11,374 bases of DNA from an uncultured Lachnospiraceae bacterium. Lineage in GTDB: Bacteria; Bacillota; Clostridia; Lachnospirales; Lachnospiraceae. The notes under the pieces were generated by a model, which searched no databases, was not told the origin of the DNA, and saw only the letters and a program-made list of their open reading frames with translations. The DNA lies in contig CANOFI010000050.1 in NCBI GenBank assembly GCA_947565255.1, forward strand, positions 1 through 11,374, given 5' to 3'. Positions 1-6,612 of this stretch are shown here, piece after piece. The first letter of the stretch is position 1. Every line of letters begins with the position of its first letter. Both the position numbers and the translations under genes were made by a program.

Positions 1-72
1 GAGCATTATGAAAAGCCTAGTGTAAAGCGTAAGAAAAAATCTGAAGCAGCTAGAAAGCGTAAATATAACTAG
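1..72 (+). CDS. rpsU: 30S ribosomal protein S21, C-terminal fragment
   Basis: The window opens in frame inside this gene. The last 23 residues start EHYEKPSVKRKKKSEA and end in a run of basic residues, RKRKYN, before a TAG stop. This is the typical highly basic C-terminus of bacterial S21, a small protein of about 58 residues in the 30S subunit that binds near the anti-Shine-Dalgarno end of 16S rRNA. The start lies outside the window. The gene is followed by its own strong terminator, so it is probably not co-transcribed with miaB. The identification rests on a short but very characteristic tail. Confidence 0.9.
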   Translation, partial: EHYEKPSVKRKKKSEAARKRKYN

Positions 73-100
73 ATTGGATTCATAGAGTTATTTACGAGAC

Positions 101-132
101 AAACCGGAACAACTTGTTGTTCCGGTTTCTTT
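101..132 (+). terminator. Intrinsic terminator of rpsU
   Basis: A perfect 12-bp inverted repeat, AAACCGGAACAA (101-112) and TTGTTCCGGTTT (117-128), encloses a CTTG tetraloop. The descending arm ends in T-rich sequence (TTTCTTT). It sits 28 bp after the rpsU stop. The hairpin is strong and the T-tract is short, so a role as the rpsU transcription terminator is likely. The 5' side is A-rich only over three bases, so bidirectional action is less likely. Confidence 0.88.
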
Positions 133-178
133 GCGTGTGCGGATGCGAATATTTCACATTCCTGAATTCATTCTCTGA

Positions 179-207
179 TTGACAAAACAGTGATTTCAAA
201 GTATAGT
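179..207 (+). promoter_or_regulatory. Sigma-70/SigA-type promoter for miaB
   Basis: A perfect -35 hexamer TTGACA (179-184) is followed after exactly 17 bp by TATAGT (202-207), which matches the TATAAT consensus at five of six positions. The predicted transcription start near 214 gives a leader of about 60 nt before the miaB ATG at 274. I see no riboswitch-like structure or clear operator in this leader. The promoter lies downstream of the rpsU terminator, which supports an independent miaB transcription unit. Confidence 0.82.
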
Positions 208-273
208 ATTATTGGTAGATATATGGGAATATGATAGAAAACTGTATAGTAGAAAAGGAAAAAAATAAGAAAA

Positions 274-1725
274 ATGTACAATGAAATCGATTTACATAAA
301 ATAGATTTGACGCAGTCCCCTCCTTCTGTTGACAGGGAACCGGAACGCCAGTATTACTACATTGCAAAGTGCAGGCAGTGGGCGGCCGGGAAGGAGCAGG
401 AGACGGGAAGAAAATTAAAATGCTGTACAAAAACGTTCGGCTGCCAGATGAACGCAAGGGATTCAGAAAAACTGTCCGGCATCCTGAAACAGATTGGTTT
501 TGAAATGACACAGGAGGAGGAAGCCGATTTTGTAATCTACAACACATGTACCGTGCGAGAAAATGCGAACCTGAAGGTATACGGAAGGCTTGGGTATTTA
601 AACGGACTGAAAAAAAAGAATCCGGATATGAAAATTGCACTGTGCGGGTGTATGATGCAGGAGCCGGAGGTGGTGGAAAAGATTCAGAAAAGCTACCGGT
701 TTGTGGATTTGATTTTTGGAACCCATAACCTATACAAATTTGCAGAATTGTTTTATACAAGCCTGCATGCGGGGCGCATGGTGGTAGATATCTGGAAGGA
801 CACCGGCAAAATAGTAGAAAATCTTCCCTGTGAACGAAAATATGGCTTTAAGTCAGGCGTCAACATTATGTTTGGGTGCAATAATTTCTGCAGCTACTGC
901 ATTGTGCCTTATGTGCGGGGGCGCGAGAGAAGCCGCAGCCCGCAGGAAATTATAAAAGAGATAAAAAAGCTGGCGGCTGACGGTGTGGTCGAAATTATGC
1001 TCCTTGGACAAAACGTAAATTCCTATGGAAAACAGTTAGAAAAGCCCATGTCATTTGCGCAGCTTTTGCAGGAAGTAGAGCAGATTGAGGGGATTGAAAG
1101 AATCCGTTTTATGACGTCCCATCCAAAGGATTTATCGGACGAGCTGATTGCGGTCATGAAGCAGTCAAAAAAAATATGCAGACATCTCCACTTGCCTTTG
1201 CAGTCGGGAAGCAGCGCGATTTTACAGAAAATGAACCGCAGGTATGATAAGGAAAAATATCTGGAATTAGCGGCAAAAATCCGGCGTGAAATTCCGGATA
1301 TGGCAATTACAACCGATATCATCGTTGGATTTCCGGGTGAGACGGAAGAAGATTTCAGAGAGACAATGCAGGTTGTCTCAAAAGTCCGGTTTGAAAGCGC
1401 ATTTACCTTTATTTATTCAAAACGGACCGGAACCCCGGCGGCGGCTATGGAGAACCAGGTGCCGGACGAGGTCGTAAAAGACCGGTTCGACCGTCTGTTG
1501 ACTCAGGTTCAGAGGATTGCACAGGAGGAGGCAGGGAAGCTGGAGGGCGCGGTGCAGGAGGTCTTAGTTGAAGAAATCAACCGGCAGAATTCCGCTTTTG
1601 TAACAGGAAGGCTTGGCAATAATTCTGTTGTGCACCTTCCGGGGGATGCATCGATGATTGGAACGTTAAGAAAAGTCAGATTAAAAGAATGCAGAGGATT
1701 TTATTATATAGGAGAAGAGGTGTGA
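274..1725 (+). CDS. miaB: tRNA-2-methylthio-N6-dimethylallyladenosine synthase (MiaB)
   Basis: MiaB is a radical-SAM methylthiotransferase that converts i6A37 to ms2i6A37 in tRNAs reading UNN codons, using two iron-sulfur clusters. The 483-residue product shows the full family plan. The N-terminal MTTase domain has TFGCQMN (Cys57), NTCTVRENA (Cys92) and CGC (Cys126 as third ligand). The radical-SAM motif GCNNFCSYC has Cys202, Cys206 and Cys209, and a C-terminal TRAM-like RNA-binding region lies around residues 415-483. The TFGCQMNxxDSE form separates MiaB from the MtaB and RimO branches. About 50 residues precede the first domain, an extension I consider common in clostridial MiaB. The start at ATG 274 follows AAGGAA at 255-260 with rather long spacing. 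The next gene begins 6 bp after the stop. mutS and mutL, which often follow miaB in Firmicutes, are absent here. Confidence 0.96.
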   Translation: MYNEIDLHKIDLTQSPPSVDREPERQYYYIAKCRQWAAGKEQETGRKLKCCTKTFGCQMNARDSEKLSGILKQIGFEMTQEEEADFVIYNTCTVRENANLKVYGRLGYLNGLKKKNPDMKIALCGCMMQEPEVVEKIQKSYRFVDLIFGTHNLYKFAELFYTSLHAGRMVVDIWKDTGKIVENLPCERKYGFKSGVNIMFGCNNFCSYCIVPYVRGRERSRSPQEIIKEIKKLAADGVVEIMLLGQNVNSYGKQLEKPMSFAQLLQEVEQIEGIERIRFMTSHPKDLSDELIAVMKQSKKICRHLHLPLQSGSSAILQKMNRRYDKEKYLELAAKIRREIPDMAITTDIIVGFPGETEEDFRETMQVVSKVRFESAFTFIYSKRTGTPAAAMENQVPDEVVKDRFDRLLTQVQRIAQEEAGKLEGAVQEVLVEEINRQNSAFVTGRLGNNSVVHLPGDASMIGTLRKVRLKECRGFYYIGEEV

Positions 1726-1731
1726 TGCAGC

Positions 1732-2346
1732 ATGAGAAATAAATTTGGAAGACTGAATGCGGTAAGCTATTTGATTTTGGGCGTTGTAAGCCTGATTATG
1801 GGGATTATTCTGATTATCAATCCCAAGTTCACCCTGACGGGGCTTTGCAGCGTGGTGGGTGCCGTGCTTTTAATTGCGGGTGCTATTATGATGATTCTCT
1901 ATTTTGCAAAGGCAGAGTACAAAAATCATCAGTCTGCCGAATTTGCAGTAACATTGTTTATGGTGCTGGCCGGGATATTTGTCATGGTGCGGAAAGAAGA
2001 TATCAGCGATATTTTTCCGCAGTTTTTGGCGGCAGTTGTGCTTGTCAGCGGTATTTTTAAGATGCAGCAGGCGATGGATCTGGTTGGAATGCAGGATAAG
2101 GCCTGGAGCCGGCATTTTATTATCGGACTTGTCATTGTTGTGCTGAGCGGGATTGTACTGGTCATGCCGGATGCGGCGTGGTTCAGGGAAAAGGACCGGG
2201 TTCCTCTGTATCTCTGTATTCTGCTCATTGCAGACGGTATGTTAAGCATTGGATGTCTTTTGCATGCCACAAACAGCAAAAGGCAATACAGAAAGGCACA
2301 TCCGGATGAATTTGTAGAAGTGATTGAAGAGAAGGGTGCACACTGA
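1732..2346 (+). CDS. DUF308/HdeD-like six-helix membrane protein
   Basis: This 204-residue protein is very hydrophobic, with about six predicted membrane helices (roughly residues 10-30, 36-58, 70-87, 92-112, 126-146 and 158-178) in three hairpin pairs. A charged cytoplasmic-looking tail ends in EEKGAH. Helix-pair motifs such as LGVVSLIMGIILIINP and VLSGIVLVMPD are typical of the DUF308 family, which includes the E. coli acid-resistance membrane protein HdeD. No biochemical activity is established for most members, and an acid-stress role here would be speculation. The ATG at 1732 is preceded by GGAGAAGAGG (1711-1720) inside the end of miaB, so the gene is most likely co-transcribed with miaB. 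The family call rests on topology and motif style, not a search. Confidence 0.78.
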   Translation: MRNKFGRLNAVSYLILGVVSLIMGIILIINPKFTLTGLCSVVGAVLLIAGAIMMILYFAKAEYKNHQSAEFAVTLFMVLAGIFVMVRKEDISDIFPQFLAAVVLVSGIFKMQQAMDLVGMQDKAWSRHFIIGLVIVVLSGIVLVMPDAAWFREKDRVPLYLCILLIADGMLSIGCLLHATNSKRQYRKAHPDEFVEVIEEKGAH

Positions 2347-2464
2347 CACAACCGGACATCTCCGGTGACATCAGGTTTAAACAGGCATCATCAGGTTTTA
2401 GCGTGTGCGGCGCGAAGGAAGGTCGTGGCATGTTCCAGATAGAAGAGGATGAAAGAGGACAAGT
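2347..2464 (+). other. Intergenic region with short repeats; no clear promoter
   Basis: This 118-bp gap separates the miaB unit from the flavoprotein genes. It holds a 6-bp hairpin, ACCGGA (2351-2356) with TCCGGT (2361-2366). No T-tract follows, so it is not a convincing terminator. It also holds two exact copies of CATCAGGTTT (2369-2378 and 2389-2398), 20 bp apart. I could not find a good -35/-10 pair, so transcription may run through from miaB. Confidence 0.5.
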
Positions 2465-3760
2465 ATGCAGAAAAAAAGGCATATCATTGTAATTGGAGCC
2501 GGAGCGTCAGGAATGATGGCGGCGGTTACGGCCGCAAGGGAAGGCTGCAGGGTGACGATTTTAGAGCGGACGTCAAAAAGCGGCAGAAAAATAGAGTTGA
2601 CCGGCAGCGGAAAGTGTAATTTTACAAATGAAAATCAGGCGCTTTCGAATTACCACACCACCTCTCCGGATTATGTGCGGGATATTTTAGGGCAGTTTTC
2701 CCATCGGCAGACGCTCGCTTTTTTTGAGGAGCTGGGCATTGTGCCGAAGTGCAGGGACGGCTATTATTATCCGCAAAGCGCTCAGGCGCAGGCCATATCA
2801 CAGGCGCTCCGTCAGGAGGCGGAACGGCTCGGTGTAAAGTTTGCCTGCAATATTATGGTGGAGCGGATTGAAAAAGACAGACAGTTTGCGATACAGACGC
2901 GGGGGTATTGTTATGAGGCAGATGCGCTTATCATTGCTGCCGGTTCCATGGCAGCTCCGGCAACCGGCTCTGACGGGAGCGGGTATGCGCTGGCAGGCCA
3001 GCTTGGGCATCAGGTAAAAAAGCCGCTTCCGGCGCTTGTGCAGCTTTTGAGTACAGATAAAAGACTTCCAAAGCTTGCCGGTCTCAGGATGGAGGCAGAC
3101 GCCGTGCTGCTTGTGGACGGAGCGGTCTGCGCCAGAGAGCATGGAGAGGTACAGTTTATAAAAAACGGTCTCTCCGGTATTCCGGTGTTTCAGGTCAGCG
3201 GACAGGCGGCGCGGGCGCTGGATGCAGGAAAAGCGGTCATGCTGCAGATTCGTCCGTCAGCCGGTACAGAAGCGTTGGAGGACAGAAGGGCAAGGCTGGG
3301 GTATAAGAGCCTGAATACTTTTTTTACAGGCATGTACCATGAAAAATATATAAAAGCGGCGCTGGATGGGATGAAAGCAGATAAAAATGCCGGAATAGAC
3401 GCGCCGGGTGGGACAAAAACAGAAAAAAATGCCAGAGTGGGCATACCAGGTGGGACGAAAACAGATAAAAATGCCAGGGTGGATGCACTGAATGAAGAAC
3501 AGTGGAAATCCCTGTGTCAGGAAGTGCAGGACATGACCTTTTCGATCTCCAAAACAAATGGATTTGAGCATGCACAGGTGTGCAGCGGCGGCGTTCTGTT
3601 AGAAGAGTTAAAAGAGAAAACACTGGAATCAAAAAAGACAGAGCAATTGTATTTTGCAGGTGAAATTCTGGATGTGGACGGCGCATGCGGCGGCTATAAC
3701 CTGCAATGGGCATGGGCGAGCGGCTACGTGGCCGGCCTTCATGCGGCGAAGGGCGGATGA
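2465..3760 (+). CDS. NAD(P)/FAD-dependent oxidoreductase, HI0933/YhiN/BaiN-like family
   Basis: This 431-residue flavoprotein starts with an FAD-binding Rossmann motif GAGASG (residues 11-16) and an acidic strand end (Glu34). The family signature GRKIELTGSGKCNFTN follows at about 40-55. The C-terminal FAD-contact block LYFAGEILDVDG...GGYNLQWAWASGY lies at about 395-420. This is the HI0933-type family, annotated variously as aminoacetone oxidase-like or BaiN-like. The reaction cannot be told from sequence, and resemblance to the bile-acid protein BaiN does not show bile-acid metabolism. A tandem repeat of three 14-residue units (residues 303-344) lies in a normally variable linker before the conserved SKTNGFEHAQVCSGGV block. 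The start at ATG 2465 has AGAGGA at 2454-2459. The stop is one base before the next gene's ATG, which suggests translational coupling. Confidence 0.88.
   Translation: MQKKRHIIVIGAGASGMMAAVTAAREGCRVTILERTSKSGRKIELTGSGKCNFTNENQALSNYHTTSPDYVRDILGQFSHRQTLAFFEELGIVPKCRDGYYYPQSAQAQAISQALRQEAERLGVKFACNIMVERIEKDRQFAIQTRGYCYEADALIIAAGSMAAPATGSDGSGYALAGQLGHQVKKPLPALVQLLSTDKRLPKLAGLRMEADAVLLVDGAVCAREHGEVQFIKNGLSGIPVFQVSGQAARALDAGKAVMLQIRPSAGTEALEDRRARLGYKSLNTFFTGMYHEKYIKAALDGMKADKNAGIDAPGGTKTEKNARVGIPGGTKTDKNARVDALNEEQWKSLCQEVQDMTFSISKTNGFEHAQVCSGGVLLEELKEKTLESKKTEQLYFAGEILDVDGACGGYNLQWAWASGYVAGLHAAKGG
3371..3496 (+). repeat. In-frame 42-bp tandem repeat, three copies, in the flavoprotein gene
   Basis: Three adjacent 42-bp units occupy 3371-3412, 3413-3454 and 3455-3496. 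Each encodes 14 residues: MKADKNAGIDAPGG, TKTEKNARVGIPGG and TKTDKNARVDALNE. Copies two and three are nearly identical over their first 28 bases, and divergence increases toward the unit ends. Because 42 is a multiple of three, copy-number change would keep the reading frame. The encoded stretch is rich in Lys, Asp/Glu, Asn and Gly and is probably a flexible surface linker. Confidence 0.9.
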
Positions 3761-3761
3761 G

Positions 3762-5393
3762 ATGTTACGGATTACACAATTAAAGCTTGCGCTTCCGCAC
3801 AGCGAAGCGCAGATTGAAAAAGCCATAAAAAAAGCGCTGCGCTTAAAAGACGGAGCGTTTTCCTATAAGATAAAAAAAGAATCTGTCGATGCAAGGAAAA
3901 AACCGGAATTGTATACTGTATACACGGTGGACGTTACGTTAAATGGTGGTGTTTCCGAAAAAAAGGTTCTGCGGGACTGTAAAAATAAAAATGTTTCGCT
4001 GGCCGAAGAAAAACCTTATGTATTTCCCAAAGCGGGAGAAAAGGAATTGCAGCGCCGTCCGGTGATTGTAGGAATGGGTCCGGCAGGACTGTTTTGCGGA
4101 CTGATGCTTTCAAGGGCCGGATATCGGCCAATTCTTCTGGAACGCGGTCAGGATGTAAGAACCAGACAAAAGGACGTGGAGCAGTTCTGGGCAGGAGGCC
4201 GCCTGAATCCCGAATCTAATGTACAGTTTGGGGAAGGCGGCGCCGGCACATTTTCAGACGGCAAATTAAACACATTGGTCAGGGACGTTTCGGGGAGGAA
4301 TACAAAAGTACTGGAAGAATTTGTAAGGGCCGGTGCGCCGGCACACATTTTATATAAAAATAAGCCGCATATCGGAACAGATGTTCTAAGAACAGTTGTA
4401 GAGCATATGCGGGAAGAAATGATTTCGTACGGTGCGCAGGTCCGGTTTGGGGCCAAAGTGACCGACATCTGTATAAAAAACAGTCCAGATGGCGCGGGCA
4501 ACGAGCTGGAAGGGCTGGTGATCAACGGGACAGAGCTTTTGCAGACAGACGTTGCTGTATTTGCCATTGGGCATAGTGCGAGAGATACATTTGCGATGCT
4601 GCAGAAAAGAGAAATTCCGATGCATGCGAAAGCCTTTGCGGTGGGCGTCCGGGTGGAGCATCCGCAGGCACAGATTAACGTATCCCAGTATGGAATGGAG
4701 GCGGCGGAATATCTGGAGGCCGCGGCATACAAACTAACAGCGAAGGCCAGGGACGGAAGAGGCGTGTATTCCTTTTGCATGTGTCCCGGCGGTTACGTTG
4801 TCAATGCATCCTCCGAGGAGGGCCGTCTTGCCGTCAACGGCATGAGTTACAGCGCCCGTGCGGGCCAGAATGCCAACAGCGCGCTTGTTGTGACGGTTGG
4901 GCCGGAGGATTTTCCGTCCGGGGACGCATTAGCCGGCATTGCATTTCAGCAAAGGCTCGAGGAAGCAGCTTTTGAGGAAGGAAAAGGGAAAATACCGGTT
5001 CAGCTGTATAAAGATTTTAAGAAAAATAAGCCGAGTACGGCATGTCTGGATGTTTCACCGCAGATGAAGGGACAGCATTGCTTTGCCAATGTACGCGCAA
5101 TTTTTCCGGAATATATCTGCCGGGCGCTGGAGGATGGAATGGAGCAGTTTGGACGCAAAATCAAAGGCTTTGACAGGGAAGACTGTCTGTTTTCCGGTGT
5201 GGAGAGCCGGACGTCCTCTCCGGTGCGCGTGGAGCGGGACGAACAGTTTGAATGCGCCGTAAAGGGGTTGTATCCATGCGGCGAGGGTGCCGGCTATGCG
5301 GGCGGAATCATGTCTGCAGGCATGGATGGAATGAAGGTGGCAGAGGCGATTGCAAAAAAGTATGCCCTGCGGGTATCAAATGTTGTAACATAG
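3762..5393 (+). CDS. FAD-dependent dehydrogenase, COG2509-like
   Basis: The product is 543 residues if translation starts at ATG 3762, preceded by GAAGGG (3748-3753) within the end of the upstream gene. The frame stays open further upstream, but that would overlap the flavoprotein gene and has no comparable ribosome binding site. An N-terminal domain of about 95 residues (MLRITQLKLALPHSEAQ...) precedes the FAD Rossmann motif GMGPAG (104-109) and LLERG (125-129). The highly conserved NVQFGEGGAGTFSDGKLNT block follows. The C-terminus has LYPCGEGAGYAGGIMSAGMDG, the usual second FAD-binding element. The architecture matches the uncharacterised COG2509 FAD-dependent dehydrogenases common in Firmicutes; the substrate is unknown. 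It is one base from the preceding flavoprotein, so the two are very likely made together. proB follows 35 bp later. Confidence 0.87.
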   Translation: MLRITQLKLALPHSEAQIEKAIKKALRLKDGAFSYKIKKESVDARKKPELYTVYTVDVTLNGGVSEKKVLRDCKNKNVSLAEEKPYVFPKAGEKELQRRPVIVGMGPAGLFCGLMLSRAGYRPILLERGQDVRTRQKDVEQFWAGGRLNPESNVQFGEGGAGTFSDGKLNTLVRDVSGRNTKVLEEFVRAGAPAHILYKNKPHIGTDVLRTVVEHMREEMISYGAQVRFGAKVTDICIKNSPDGAGNELEGLVINGTELLQTDVAVFAIGHSARDTFAMLQKREIPMHAKAFAVGVRVEHPQAQINVSQYGMEAAEYLEAAAYKLTAKARDGRGVYSFCMCPGGYVVNASSEEGRLAVNGMSYSARAGQNANSALVVTVGPEDFPSGDALAGIAFQQRLEEAAFEEGKGKIPVQLYKDFKKNKPSTACLDVSPQMKGQHCFANVRAIFPEYICRALEDGMEQFGRKIKGFDREDCLFSGVESRTSSPVRVERDEQFECAVKGLYPCGEGAGYAGGIMSAGMDGMKVAEAIAKKYALRVSNVVT

Positions 5394-5428
5394 AAAAAAC
5401 GAGACGAGGAAAGGAATTTTGGAGTCAA

Positions 5429-6277
5429 ATGAATGCAAGAAGTCTGCTGAAGGATAAAAAAAGGATTGTGGTAAAAATCGGGTCTTCCTCACTGACGCAT
5501 TCCGAGACGGGAATGCTGGACCATGTGAAGCTGGACCGTCTGGTGCGGGAGCTTGTGAATCTTCACAATATGGGAAAAGATGTGATTCTGGTTTCCTCCG
5601 GCGCCATTGCGGTTGGAAGAAAGACAATGGGAATGAAGCGGCGGCCGGAGACAATGGCGGAAAAACAGGCGTGTGCGGCCATTGGACAGGGACGCCTGAT
5701 GATGATATATGAAAAAATTTTTGCGGAGTATAACCAGACAACTGCACAGATTTTAATGACAAAAAATACGATTACGAATCATTTAAACCGCATGAATGCG
5801 CACAATACGATCACAAAGCTTTTGGAGATGGATGTCATCCCCATTGTCAACGAAAACGATACGGTATCCACATACGAGGTTGAATTTGGGGATAACGACA
5901 CGCTGTCGGCAATTGTGGCTGCACTTGTGGGGGCAGATTTGCTCATCCTTCTGTCCGATATTGACGGGTTGTTTACGGATGACCCCAACTGCAATCCGAA
6001 GGCGCGTTTTATCAGTGTAGTGGAAGAACTGGACGAAGAACTGCTCGGCATGGGAAAGGAAACAACCGGGAGCAGCGTGGGAACCGGAGGCATGGCGACA
6101 AAGCTGTCAGCGGCCAGAATCGCGACAGCCGCGGGAGCCGATATGATCATTGCCAATGGAAATGATGTTTCTGTTCTGCACAGAATTGTAGAAGGGATCG
6201 AAGAGGGCTGCGGCACATTATTTTTATCAAATCAGAAGGAAGATTTTTACCTGATTGATTTTGTAGAAAAATTATAA
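5429..6277 (+). CDS. proB: Glutamate 5-kinase (ProB), short form without PUA domain
   Basis: ProB phosphorylates L-glutamate to gamma-glutamyl phosphate, the first and normally proline-inhibited step of proline synthesis. The 282-residue product shows the amino-acid-kinase fold motifs: KIGSS (16-20), SSGAIAVG (56-63), KQACAAIGQGR (79-89), NENDTV (141-146), FGDNDTLSA (153-161), SDIDGLFTDDP (176-186) and GTGGMATK (218-225). It ends shortly after the kinase domain. The C-terminal RNA-binding-like PUA domain of the roughly 367-residue E. coli enzyme is therefore absent, as in several other short bacterial ProB proteins. ATG 5429 was chosen because GGAG (5421-5424) and AAAGGA (5410-5415) precede it and the family start aligns here; the longer upstream reading frame overlaps the previous gene. 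proA lies about 0.9 kb downstream, after two other genes. Confidence 0.95.
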   Translation: MNARSLLKDKKRIVVKIGSSSLTHSETGMLDHVKLDRLVRELVNLHNMGKDVILVSSGAIAVGRKTMGMKRRPETMAEKQACAAIGQGRLMMIYEKIFAEYNQTTAQILMTKNTITNHLNRMNAHNTITKLLEMDVIPIVNENDTVSTYEVEFGDNDTLSAIVAALVGADLLILLSDIDGLFTDDPNCNPKARFISVVEELDEELLGMGKETTGSSVGTGGMATKLSAARIATAAGADMIIANGNDVSVLHRIVEGIEEGCGTLFLSNQKEDFYLIDFVEKL

Positions 6278-6287
6278 ATATTTAAAA

Positions 6288-6320
6288 AAATTATAGAGAA
6301 ATTATAGAGAAATTATAGAG
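6288..6320 (+). repeat. Three exact tandem copies of an 11-bp unit
   Basis: AAATTATAGAG occurs three times without change, at 6288-6298, 6299-6309 and 6310-6320, starting 11 bp after the proB stop. The last codons of proB (about 6264-6277) contain a related sequence, TAGAAAAATTATA, so the repeat may have arisen by slippage or duplication from the gene end. The A/T-rich period of 11 bp is close to one helical turn and might give intrinsic curvature upstream of the LexA-like site. Confidence 0.85.
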
Positions 6321-6357
6321 AGGATTGCAGAGAAAAGCGAATGGAACCGGCAATTTA

Positions 6358-6371
6358 AGAACATATGTTCG
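6358..6371 (+). promoter_or_regulatory. Putative LexA (SOS) box upstream of DUF896 gene
   Basis: The 12-bp palindrome GAACATATGTTC at 6359-6370, followed by G6371, matches the Gram-positive LexA consensus CGAACRNRYGTTYG at every position except the outer first base, which is A here. It lies 20 bp before the DUF896 start codon, just upstream of its ribosome binding site (6378-6386). In Bacillus subtilis the DUF896 gene ynzC belongs to a LexA-controlled operon with yneA and yneB, so site and gene agree. I could not place a confident -35/-10 pair; TATGTT (6364-6369) within the palindrome is one weak -10 candidate. Confidence 0.65.
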
Positions 6372-6390
6372 AATACAGAGAGGTGAGACA

Positions 6391-6612
6391 ATGACCGAGG
6401 AAAAAATAAAGCGCATCAATGAGCTGGCTGCAAAATCAAAGGAAAAAGGGCTGACTCCTGAGGAGCGGGAAGAGCAGACGCTTCTCAGACAGGAATTTGT
6501 AGCAAATGTGCGCGCCAATTTAAAGGCGCAGCTCAATAACATTTCCATTGAAAATGAGGACGGCACAATTACGAATTTGGGTGAGAAATATGGAAACAAA
6601 GGCGGACATTAG
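6391..6612 (+). CDS. DUF896 (YnzC-like, UPF0291) small protein
   Basis: This 73-residue, highly charged helical protein begins MTEEKIKRINELAAKSKEKG, followed by LTPEEREEQTLLRQEF. This is the family pattern: a short helical hairpin with the RINELA and GLTxEExxEQxxLR motifs. The tail has the family-like IENEDGTITNL. Bacillus subtilis YnzC is the best-known member and is SOS-induced, with no known molecular function. The ATG at 6391 was preferred over an in-frame TTG at 6325 because AGAGGTGAG (6378-6386) stands at proper spacing and family proteins begin here. The 3' end overlaps the next gene by 23 bp, so the two are translationally linked. A LexA-like palindrome lies directly upstream. Confidence 0.88.
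   Translation: MTEEKIKRINELAAKSKEKGLTPEEREEQTLLRQEFVANVRANLKAQLNNISIENEDGTITNLGEKYGNKGGH

Noticed and set aside
208..273. Riboswitch or attenuator in the miaB leader
   Set aside because: The leader is only about 60 nt, A-rich and without stable inverted repeats.
209..760. 183-codon open frame on the minus strand opposite miaB
   Set aside because: It lies opposite the clear miaB gene and its promoter, has low-complexity Ser/Pro-rich content and no recognisable domain; a shadow of the real gene.
2351..2366. Terminator after the DUF308 gene
   Set aside because: The stem is only 6 bp and is followed by GACATCAGG rather than T residues.
2465..3760. Bile-acid metabolism gene (BaiN)
   Set aside because: The family resemblance is broad and no other bai-type gene is present; the family is widespread in organisms without bile-acid conversion.
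3654..3761. Longer N-terminus for the COG2509-type dehydrogenase from ATG 3654
   Set aside because: It would overlap 107 bp of the conserved C-terminus of the preceding flavoprotein and has no good ribosome binding site.
4148..4780. 210-codon open frame on the minus strand opposite the COG2509-type gene
   Set aside because: Complementary to a conserved FAD-protein coding region; Ser/Thr/Pro-rich composition typical of antisense shadow frames.
6325..6390. Longer DUF896 start at TTG 6325
   Set aside because: The extra 22 residues do not fit the family, the start would run through the LexA-like palindrome, and the ATG at 6391 has a better ribosome binding site.
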